From the NCBI GenBank assembly GCA_004556565.1, contig SFGN01000087.1, positions 1 to 8,345 of the forward strand: a stretch of DNA of 8,345 nucleotides, read 5' to 3'. This DNA comes from Lachnospiraceae bacterium (GTDB taxonomy: Bacteria > Bacillota_A > Clostridia > Lachnospirales > Lachnospiraceae). Positions 1-5,573 of the stretch are shown piece after piece (the first letter of the stretch is position 1; every line of letters begins with the position of its first letter). The position numbers and the translations under genes were made by a program. The notes beneath the pieces are model-generated. The model saw nothing but the letters and a program-made list of their open reading frames with translations, ran no database searches and had not been told where the DNA came from.

Positions 1-99
1 ATTTCCTCCTGTTCGTTATAAGTCGTAAGGAAGATATTATACCACATCTGGGACATTTTCATATATGGTATACTAGGACATTATCATAAATGGCTTATA
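1..99 (-). mobile_element. Insertion-sequence end (IS21-like), transposase would read leftwards out of the window
   Basis: Bases 4-99 are an exact inverted copy of 8250-8345 (96 bp). Two direct 18-bp repeats of the form GGACATTWTCATAWATGG lie at 51-68 and 76-93 and match at 16 of 18 positions. On the minus strand an extended -10 (TGGTATAAT, with TATAAT at 41-36) is followed by AGGAGGA at 10-4, as expected just upstream of a transposase start beyond the window. Multiple short repeats near the tip are known for IS21-family elements, but the transposase itself is not in the window, so the family is a guess. The exact inner border lies near 93-99. Confidence 0.6.
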
Positions 100-126
100 C
101 AGGTGTATAAGCTGTGCAGAAACATG

Positions 127-155
127 TTGACAAATACTGTTTTTTTGAATAAGAT
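127..155 (+). promoter_or_regulatory. Sigma-A promoter of the cysE operon
   Basis: TTGACA at 127-132 and TAAGAT at 150-155 are separated by 17 bp, a near-consensus vegetative promoter. Transcription would start near 162, giving a leader of about 90 nt before cysE. The promoter lies 28 bp inside the IS end, so the operon has its own promoter despite the insertion nearby. Confidence 0.75.
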
Positions 156-197
156 AAACAAAGAGCGAAAAGCTGTGAACGAATAAAGTAACATATC

Positions 198-228
198 GTC
201 GTCTCTTATTTTTAGGAGGCGATTTTTT
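198..228 (+). terminator. Intrinsic terminator in the cysE leader (attenuator-like)
   Basis: GTCGTCTCTT (198-207) pairs with AGGAGGCGAT (214-223), with G-U pairs, around an ATTTTT loop. The T at the end of the stem begins a run of six T (223-228). It sits between a strong promoter and the cysE ribosome site, which suggests control by premature termination. T-box leaders often end in a hairpin of this style, but I find no T-box core (GGTGG-ACCGCG) and only about 36 nt precede the hairpin. It may be a remnant, or a simple partial terminator. Confidence 0.65.
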
Positions 229-254
229 GTCTGTAAATCACGTGGGAGGTTTGT

Positions 255-959
255 ATGGGGCTGATATCTTATATTAAAAGTGAGATCCAGGTGATCAGAG
301 AACGGGATCCGGCAATCAAATCGGATTGGGAAGTACTGCTGTATCCGAGTTTTAAGGTGATATTGCATTACCGGGTGGCGCACTGGCTTTACAAGAAAGA
401 ACACTATTTCCTTGCACGATGGGTTTCCCAGAGAGGGGCGAGAAAGACTGGGATTGAGATTCACCCCGGCGCAACCATCGGGAAAGGGCTGTTTATTGAC
501 CATGGCAGCGGTGTGATCATCGGGGAAACAGCTATCCTGGGGGACAATATAACTTTATATCAGGGAGTTACGCTTGGGGGAACAGGAAAAGAAAAAGGAA
601 AACGTCATCCTACGCTGGAAGACAATGTCATGGTCAGTGCCGGGGCAAAGATTCTGGGCTCCTTTACCATCGGGAAAAATTCAAAAATCGGAGCAGGATC
701 TGTTGTATTATCGGAAGTGCCCCCTAACTGTACGGTTGTCGGGGTTCCGGGCCGGATTGTCCGGATGGGAGATGAAAGAGTACCCAGAATGGACCTGGAT
801 CAGATTCATCTGCCTGACCCGATTCTTGAGGATATCAGAAGGCTGCAGAGCGACAATCTGATGCTGCGTCGTAAGCTTCTTGATATGGAAAAAGATATGC
901 GCTGCAGGCATCATGCGGAAACGGAAAATGAAAAGGAGAAAAATGATGAGACTTCATAA
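255..959 (+). CDS. cysE: Serine O-acetyltransferase
   Basis: This enzyme transfers acetyl from acetyl-CoA to L-serine to make O-acetylserine, the precursor of cysteine, in the cytoplasm. The 234-residue protein has a helical N-terminus (about 1-65) and then a left-handed beta-helix of hexapeptide repeats (about 66-170). It carries DHGSG (82-86), GVTLGGTGK and RHP with the catalytic His at 118. The short length and the KRHP variant match the Gram-positive form, not the longer enterobacterial enzyme. A charged, coiled-coil-like tail of about 50 residues follows. The ATG at 255 has GGGAGG at 243-248. The 3' end overlaps cysS by 14 bp, so the two are probably translated together. In Firmicutes gltX often precedes it; here an IS end lies upstream instead. 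Confidence 0.96.
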   Translation: MGLISYIKSEIQVIRERDPAIKSDWEVLLYPSFKVILHYRVAHWLYKKEHYFLARWVSQRGARKTGIEIHPGATIGKGLFIDHGSGVIIGETAILGDNITLYQGVTLGGTGKEKGKRHPTLEDNVMVSAGAKILGSFTIGKNSKIGAGSVVLSEVPPNCTVVGVPGRIVRMGDERVPRMDLDQIHLPDPILEDIRRLQSDNLMLRRKLLDMEKDMRCRHHAETENEKEKNDETS

Positions 960-2352
960 TACGATGACAAAAAGAAAAGAGGAGTTTGTCCCTCTGGAAG
1001 AAGGCAAGGTAAAAATGTATGTATGCGGACCTACCGTATATAATTACATCCATATCGGAAATGCACGTCCGATGATTGTATTTGACACAGTGAGAAGATA
1101 TTTTGAATATAAAGGATACGAAGTGAATTTTGTATCTAATTTTACGGATGTGGATGATAAGATTATCAAAAAAGCGATTGAGGAAGGCGTGTCTTCGGAT
1201 GAGATTTCCAAACGCTACATTGCCGAATGCAAAAAAGATATGGCTGCTATGAATGTAAAATCGGCTACCAAACACCCGCTTGCCACAGAAGAAATCTGTG
1301 GAATGGTCGATATGATACAGTCTTTGATAGACAAGGGATATGCGTATGAAAAAAACGGCACGGTTTATTTCCGCACAAGACAATTTAAAGATTACGGAAA
1401 GCTGTCCCATAAGAATCTGGATGACCTGCGTTCCGGAAACCGTTCCCTGCTGGTAAGTGGCGCTGATGAAAAGGAAGATCCGCTGGATTTTGTATTGTGG
1501 AAGCCGAAAAAAGAGGGAGAGCCTTCATGGGAATCTCCGTGGAGCGCCGGACGCCCGGGATGGCATATTGAATGCTCGGAGATGTCGAAGAAATATCTCG
1601 GAGAACAGATTGATATCCATGCAGGCGGGGAAGATCTTGTATTCCCACATCATGAGAATGAGATTGCACAGAGTGAGGCGGCGAACGGAAAGTCATTTGC
1701 AAAATACTGGCTTCACAATGCATTTTTAAATATTGATAACAAAAAAATGTCCAAATCACTGGGGAATTTCTTTACCGTGCGTGAAATCAGCGAGAAATAT
1801 GATTTGCAGGTCCTGCGTTTCTTTATGCTGAACGCACATTACAGAAGTCCGCTTAATTTCAGCGCGGAACTAATGGAGTCTGCTCAAAAAAGCCTTGAGC
1901 GTATTGTCACTGCGGCTCAGAATCTTCAGTTCCTGATGAAAAATGCACAGACGGAAGCGATGACGGATGAAGAGAAGAAAAGATTTGAAAAAACTGCAGA
2001 GTTTGTAACTGCATTTGAGACGGCTATGGATGATGATTTTAATACCGCAGATGCAATTTCCGCTGTTTTTGAACTTGTCAAATATGCAAACACAACGGCC
2101 GATGCGGGTTCTTCGGCAGAATACCTGAAAGGGCTTTTGGATATTCTTGTAAAGCTTACTGATGTGCTTGGAATTATTGTGGATAAGAAGGAAGAACTTC
2201 TTGATGCGGATATTGAAGCGTTGATTCAGGAGAGGCAGGATGCAAGAAAAGCAAGAGATTTTGCAAGGGCAGATGCTATCCGCAATGAACTTCTGGAAAA
2301 GGGTATTATCCTGGAGGATACCAGAGAAGGAGTAAAATGGAAAAGAGCATAG
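946..2352 (+). CDS. cysS: Cysteinyl-tRNA synthetase
   Basis: This class I synthetase charges tRNA-Cys with cysteine in the cytoplasm. From the ATG at 946 it has 468 residues, normal for the family. The HIGH motif appears as HIGN at 36-39 and KMSKS at 267-271. The expected zinc ligands are all present: Cys27, Cys210, His235 and Glu239. The C-terminal part (about 330-468) is the helical DALR and tRNA-binding region and includes the typical ARADAIR segment. AGGAG at 934-938 favours 946 (7-nt spacing) over the adjacent ATG at 943. An upstream in-frame ATG at 880 is unlikely because it lies deep inside cysE. The gene overlaps cysE by 14 bp and mrnC by 16 bp. Pairing with cysE couples cysteine supply to its use in translation. 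Confidence 0.97.
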   Translation: MRLHNTMTKRKEEFVPLEEGKVKMYVCGPTVYNYIHIGNARPMIVFDTVRRYFEYKGYEVNFVSNFTDVDDKIIKKAIEEGVSSDEISKRYIAECKKDMAAMNVKSATKHPLATEEICGMVDMIQSLIDKGYAYEKNGTVYFRTRQFKDYGKLSHKNLDDLRSGNRSLLVSGADEKEDPLDFVLWKPKKEGEPSWESPWSAGRPGWHIECSEMSKKYLGEQIDIHAGGEDLVFPHHENEIAQSEAANGKSFAKYWLHNAFLNIDNKKMSKSLGNFFTVREISEKYDLQVLRFFMLNAHYRSPLNFSAELMESAQKSLERIVTAAQNLQFLMKNAQTEAMTDEEKKRFEKTAEFVTAFETAMDDDFNTADAISAVFELVKYANTTADAGSSAEYLKGLLDILVKLTDVLGIIVDKKEELLDADIEALIQERQDARKARDFARADAIRNELLEKGIILEDTREGVKWKRA

Positions 2353-2810
2353 TATTTGAACTCGATGATTGTATCAGAGAAATGCTGGAATTAAAAGAGG
2401 TGGATGTGAACAGCTATTCACCTCTTGTTTTGGCATATATCGGTGATTGTATTTACGATCTGATTATCAAAACAATGGTCATAAGCGGCGGCAATAAACA
2501 GGTCCATAAGCTTCATGAAGAGACAAGCACCTATGTGCAGGCATCAGCTCAGTCGCTGATGATGCGGGCGATTCAGCCTTGTCTGTCGGAAGAAGAGCAT
2601 GCGGTATACAGACGTGGGAGAAATTCAAGGACTGTTTCCCCTGCGAAAAATCAATCTATTACAGATTACCGCAGAGCGACCGGATTTGAAGCACTGATCG
2701 GGTATCTGTACTTAAAAAAAGAGTACCACAGAATATTGGAACTCGTGAAAACAGGGCTTCAGAATCTCAGCCACGATAATCAGGGGGATGTAACGGGGCT
2801 GCAGCCGTAG
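2337..2810 (+). CDS. mrnC: Mini-ribonuclease III (23S rRNA maturation)
   Basis: Mini-III is an RNase III-like dimeric nuclease without a double-stranded-RNA-binding domain; in Bacillus it trims 23S rRNA precursor ends. The 157-residue protein is a single RNase III catalytic domain. The acidic motif AYIGDCIYD carries Asp37, and TGFEALIGYLYL carries Glu118, the expected metal-binding residues. The family motif RRGRNS is at 92-97. The ATG at 2337 has AGAAGGAG at 2325-2332 and overlaps the end of cysS, which implies translational coupling. The position directly after cysS is the conserved Firmicutes location of this gene. Confidence 0.94.
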   Translation: MEKSIVFELDDCIREMLELKEVDVNSYSPLVLAYIGDCIYDLIIKTMVISGGNKQVHKLHEETSTYVQASAQSLMMRAIQPCLSEEEHAVYRRGRNSRTVSPAKNQSITDYRRATGFEALIGYLYLKKEYHRILELVKTGLQNLSHDNQGDVTGLQP

Positions 2811-2874
2811 TATTCTGAATTCGTTTAAACAACAATATTCATACAATAAAGAATATGGCAGAAAGGCGGTAAAC

Positions 2875-3675
2875 ATGGGAAAAAGCATGGAGGAGAGAAA
2901 CAGGTATAAAGCAAAGCATGAAAAAACGGAATTCGACGACAGAGAACATACTCTGGTAATTGAAGGAAGAAATGCTGTACTTGAAGCATTTCGCTCCGGG
3001 AAGTCAATAGATAAGCTGTTTGTATTGGACGGCTGTCAGGACGGACCGGTCCAAACGATAATACGGGAGGCAAAAAAGAAAGACACGATTATTAATTTTG
3101 TCGGAAAAGAACGTCTGAATCAGATTTCTGCAACAGGAAAGCACCAGGGGGTCATTGCCTATGCTGCTGCTTATGAGTATGGCGAAGTGGACGATATGCT
3201 GAAGCTGGCGGAAGAAAGAGGGGAAGACCCGTTCCTGATCCTGTTGGCTAATATTGAAGACCCGCATAACCTGGGGGCGATTATCCGTACTGCCAATCTG
3301 GCAGGCGCTCACGGTGTGATTATTCCGAAGAGAAGAGCTGTAGGACTTACCGCAACTGTTGCACGGACATCAGCAGGGGCTTTGAATTATACGCCTGTCG
3401 CCAAGGTGACAAATCTTGCAAGGACGATGGAAGAACTGAAGAAACGGGGAATCTGGTTTGTATGTGCCGATATGGATGGTGAACCGATGTATAATGTTAA
3501 TTTAAAAGGACCGATCGGACTTGTGATCGGGAGCGAGGGAGAAGGTGTAGGGCGTCTTGTCAAAGAAACCTGTGATTTTACAGCGGCGATACCGATGCGA
3601 GGTGAAATTGATTCTCTGAATGCTTCCGTTGCAGCAGGAGTGTTAGCTTATGAAATAGTACGCCAGAGAGGATAA
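2875..3675 (+). CDS. rlmB: TrmH-family 23S rRNA 2'-O-ribose methyltransferase (RlmB-like)
   Basis: This is a SPOUT-fold S-adenosylmethionine methyltransferase, by homology modifying the 2'-OH of a guanosine in the 23S rRNA peptidyl-transferase region. The 266-residue protein has a substrate-binding N-terminal domain (about 25-100, including VIEGRNAVLEA). The SPOUT domain carries three motifs: NIEDPHNLGAIIRTA from 126, with Asn132 and Arg138; GLVIGSEGEGV at 215-225; and IPMRGEIDSLNASVAAG ending near 255. The ATG at 2875 has AAAGGCGG upstream; an ATG at 2887 is a weaker alternative. It follows mrnC after 64 bp and is probably in the same transcript. The exact target base cannot be read from sequence. 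Confidence 0.93.
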   Translation: MGKSMEERNRYKAKHEKTEFDDREHTLVIEGRNAVLEAFRSGKSIDKLFVLDGCQDGPVQTIIREAKKKDTIINFVGKERLNQISATGKHQGVIAYAAAYEYGEVDDMLKLAEERGEDPFLILLANIEDPHNLGAIIRTANLAGAHGVIIPKRRAVGLTATVARTSAGALNYTPVAKVTNLARTMEELKKRGIWFVCADMDGEPMYNVNLKGPIGLVIGSEGEGVGRLVKETCDFTAAIPMRGEIDSLNASVAAGVLAYEIVRQRG

Positions 3676-3774
3676 ACATTTTTGAGTGTGTTTCGGCCGT
3701 ATGCACAAGTAAGAAGAATTTGGCATACCGGGGATAATATGACAATCACAGACAACACCGGGAAAGGCAAATGC

Positions 3775-4386
3775 ATGAAAAATTATAATAATTTAACAGA
3801 TGAACAGTTAATTGAACAGTTTCGCAGCGGTGAAACAGAAATCATCGATTATCTTATGGTAAAATATAAACCGATGGTTATAAAAAAAACACGGGCAATG
3901 TTTCTTCTGGGAGGGGAAAATGACGATTTAATTCAGGAAGGGATGATCGGGCTTATCAAAGCGGTCCGCGACTATGATTCGGCACAGCAGAGCAGTTTTG
4001 CAAGTTTTGCGGAACTGTGTGTTTCCCGCCAGATGTATTCGGCAATTGAGGCGGCCAAGCGTAAAAAACATATGCCGCTGAATTCTTATATATCCATCTA
4101 TGAAGAAAGGAAAGACGGGGACTCTAAAACCCTTCCCCTGATAGATACGATTGAGCCTGTAATGGATAATAATCCGGAAGCACTGGTGCTGGAAAAAGAA
4201 TTTGAAGAGGTTTTTATCGAAAAACTCCGTGACAGTCTGAGTCCGCTGGAGGATCATGTCCTCTACCTGCATCTGATGGGTACGGATTATAAAAGAATTG
4301 CAGAGCTGTTGGGAAAAAGCCCGAAATCCATCGATAATGCGCTTCAAAGGATAAAAGCAAAAGCAGAAAAGCTTCTTCCAAAATGA
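3775..4386 (+). CDS. sigH: RNA polymerase sigma factor, SigH (Spo0H) family
   Basis: SigH directs RNA polymerase to early-sporulation and stationary-phase promoters. The 203-residue protein has sigma region 2 at about 10-105, with the core-binding stretch DDLIQEGMIGLIKAVRDYD at 50-68. Region 4, a helix-turn-helix that reads the -35 box, is at about 153-203 (SPLEDHVLYLHLMGTDY, then IAELLGKSPKSIDNALQRIK). The ATG at 3775 is chosen because AAAGG lies 7 nt upstream and the protein then begins like other SigH proteins. A TTG at 3682 and an ATG at 3739 are in frame but would add an unrelated N-terminus. The position after rlmB is the conserved Firmicutes location, although yacP, often between them, is absent. 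I see no convincing private promoter in 3676-3774. Confidence 0.9.
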   Translation: MKNYNNLTDEQLIEQFRSGETEIIDYLMVKYKPMVIKKTRAMFLLGGENDDLIQEGMIGLIKAVRDYDSAQQSSFASFAELCVSRQMYSAIEAAKRKKHMPLNSYISIYEERKDGDSKTLPLIDTIEPVMDNNPEALVLEKEFEEVFIEKLRDSLSPLEDHVLYLHLMGTDYKRIAELLGKSPKSIDNALQRIKAKAEKLLPK

Positions 4387-4394
4387 AGAATCAA

Positions 4395-4432
4395 AATGAC
4401 AGCAAAGAGATTATGTTTCCCTTGCTGTCATT
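4395..4432. terminator. Hairpin between convergent genes, probable bidirectional terminator
   Basis: AATGACAGCAA (4395-4405) and TTGCTGTCATT (4422-4432) are perfect 11-bp inverted arms around a 16-nt loop. On the plus strand a loose T-rich stretch follows (4433-4452, ending in seven T). On the minus strand the tail is TTGATTCTTC. The U-tracts are imperfect, but the hairpin lies 9 bp after the sigH stop and 26 bp before the end of the opposing gene, where a shared terminator is expected. Confidence 0.7.
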
Positions 4433-4458
4433 GTTTATATTATAGTTTTTTTATACGA

Positions 4459-5046
4459 TTACTCTTCACAGCAAAACAGGATCTTAACCAAATCGTAGAT
4501 CGGCCGTTTGTTCTTAAGAGGACGGACGAAACCAATATCATAGACGAAAGATACCACATCTTTTGTGCCTTTGGGATTCCAGATACGTTTTGCTGCAATG
4601 TCGCCGAATTCGCAATGTTCCGACTCGGCGATATATTTGAGATGTCTGTTCATTTCAGCAATATCTGCGTCATCTCCATAGTTTTTCAGAGAGATGACTG
4701 CAATTCTGCATTTTTTATTCAGCAATCTGATATGTGCAATAAGCTCGCGGTATTTCTGATCAAAATCAGCGGGATTTTCTTCAAAATGGTTAAGATCAGC
4801 CTCTCCGATATGAAGCAGAAGCGTTTCGGGAATAAGCGGTGCAGCACAAGCATCATATAACGTGATGGCATTAATTACGGAAAGCCCGTCTACACTTCTG
4901 TTATACAATTTCGAATCAATGGCGAAAGCCTGCCGGAGTTCGCAGAGCGGAATATCCTTATCCTCTTTGCCGCCGAAGATTACGATTCCGTTTTGTCCGG
5001 CAATATCGTTTAATACGTTGTATTTTTTAATATCATTCTCAAACAT
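4459..5046 (-). CDS. SGNH/GDSL-hydrolase-like protein, apparently catalytically degenerate
   Basis: This 195-residue soluble protein has no signal peptide. Its layout resembles an SGNH hydrolase: a first strand ending in FGGKEDKDIPLCEL (from 24), where active members have GDS, and LLLHIGEADLN (76-86), where active members have G-x-N-D. No clear C-terminal D-x-x-H is visible; the end reads FVRPLKNKRPIYDLVK. The Ser, Asn and His of the catalytic set thus seem lost, so a binding or regulatory role is possible. The family call rests on pattern similarity only. The ATG at 5046 has a perfect AGGAGG (5060-5055) 8 nt upstream. A GTG at 5067 would overlap the preceding stop as GTGA but has no ribosome site. 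It is probably cotranscribed with the small membrane protein upstream. Confidence 0.6.
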   Translation of the reverse strand: MFENDIKKYNVLNDIAGQNGIVIFGGKEDKDIPLCELRQAFAIDSKLYNRSVDGLSVINAITLYDACAAPLIPETLLLHIGEADLNHFEENPADFDQKYRELIAHIRLLNKKCRIAVISLKNYGDDADIAEMNRHLKYIAESEHCEFGDIAAKRIWNPKGTKDVVSFVYDIGFVRPLKNKRPIYDLVKILFCCEE

Positions 5047-5063
5047 TTTCAGTACCTCCTGAT

Positions 5064-5333
5064 TCACTTGTTTTTATCTAACGATACATTCCTGAAATAT
5101 ACGACAAGATTTAGCAATACGATGGCAAGGTTAAGCAAGTATGCTACAAGGACATAATTAATCTGACCGGTAATGATTTTGGCACCGATACCGGCTATAT
5201 AGCCTGTTATTATTAAAAGAATGAACGGCAGGCTTGTACTTTGTGCGGTTTTGGCTTTGTATGCTTTGATTAGATTCATCGGCCAGGAAAAGCCGAAGCA
5301 GACAAGCATAACTGTTTCGAGAATAGAACCCAT
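5064..5333 (-). CDS. SemiSWEET/PQ-loop-like three-helix membrane protein, putative small-solute transporter
   Basis: This 89-residue protein has three hydrophobic segments at about 3-22, 35-54 and 58-80, the size and topology of bacterial SemiSWEETs, which dimerise to move sugars or similar solutes. The conserved loop region reads GFSWPMNLIKAYKAKTAQSTS, so the usual Pro-Gln pair appears as Trp-Pro, and Asn68 in helix 3 is where SemiSWEETs carry a pocket Asn. The substrate cannot be predicted. The ATG at 5333 has AAAGGAG 7-8 nt upstream; an ATG at 5372 is in frame but lacks a ribosome site and falls within the promoter -10 region. It is 17 bp from the SGNH-like gene and probably forms a two-gene operon with it. 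It is divergent from the histidine kinase gene. Confidence 0.7.
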   Translation of the reverse strand: MGSILETVMLVCFGFSWPMNLIKAYKAKTAQSTSLPFILLIITGYIAGIGAKIITGQINYVLVAYLLNLAIVLLNLVVYFRNVSLDKNK

Positions 5334-5367
5334 GATAAACTCTCCTTTGATATTTAATTTTGTAAAC

Positions 5368-5396
5368 ATCATAGCTTTGTTTTATTGCCAAGACAA
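5368..5396 (-). promoter_or_regulatory. Promoter of the SemiSWEET-like/SGNH-like operon
   Basis: On the minus strand TTGTCT (5396-5391) and TATGAT (5373-5368) are 17 bp apart, each matching the vegetative consensus at 5 of 6 bases or close to it. Transcription would start near 5361, about 28 nt before the ATG at 5333. Confidence 0.55.
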
Positions 5397-5446
5397 TTTT
5401 ACGAAAAATAGAAATATTATTTTTTTAACTGGTTCATTTTTTTTAC

Positions 5447-5467
5447 TTTCAAAAGGTTTTTCAAAAG
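5447..5467 (+). repeat. Tandem 9-bp repeat TTTCAAAAG in the divergent control region
   Basis: TTTCAAAAG occurs at 5447-5455 and again at 5459-5467, a 12-bp period, close to one helical turn. It lies in the 200-bp AT-rich gap between the minus-strand carrier operon and the plus-strand two-component operon. Regulators of the CitB/DcuR type are known to bind AT-rich repeated sites, so this is a candidate operator. Chance is possible in such AT-rich sequence. A weak plus-strand promoter (GTTACA at 5497-5502, TATAGT at 5521-5526) lies downstream of it and upstream of the kinase. Confidence 0.3.
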
Positions 5468-5573
5468 CAATGAAATTGAATTCTTCGATGATCTGTGTTA
5501 CAGTATTAGAATTGCAGCGATATAGTTTTACATATAGACAAATATATAACGTATATGAAGGTTGTCCGGATTT

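Noticed and set aside
835..1410. Minus-strand 191-residue open frame.
   Set aside because: It is antisense to the well-supported cysE and cysS genes and matches no family I recognise.
2800..2830. PstI, EcoRI and PmeI recognition sequences close together (CTGCAG, GAATTC, GTTTAAAC), like a cloning linker.
   Set aside because: They fall at the natural end of mrnC and in an AT-rich spacer with no other vector sequence, so chance is the simplest explanation.
3682..3774. Longer sigH reading frame starting at TTG 3682 or ATG 3739, and GGATAATAT as a sigH promoter.
   Set aside because: The extra N-terminus does not look like a sigma factor, the ATG at 3775 has a well-spaced ribosome site, and no matching -35 box is found 16-18 bp upstream of the AT-rich element.
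4396..4860. Plus-strand 154-residue open frame.
   Set aside because: It lies antisense within the SGNH-like gene, begins inside the hairpin, and its Cys/Phe-rich protein looks like a shadow.
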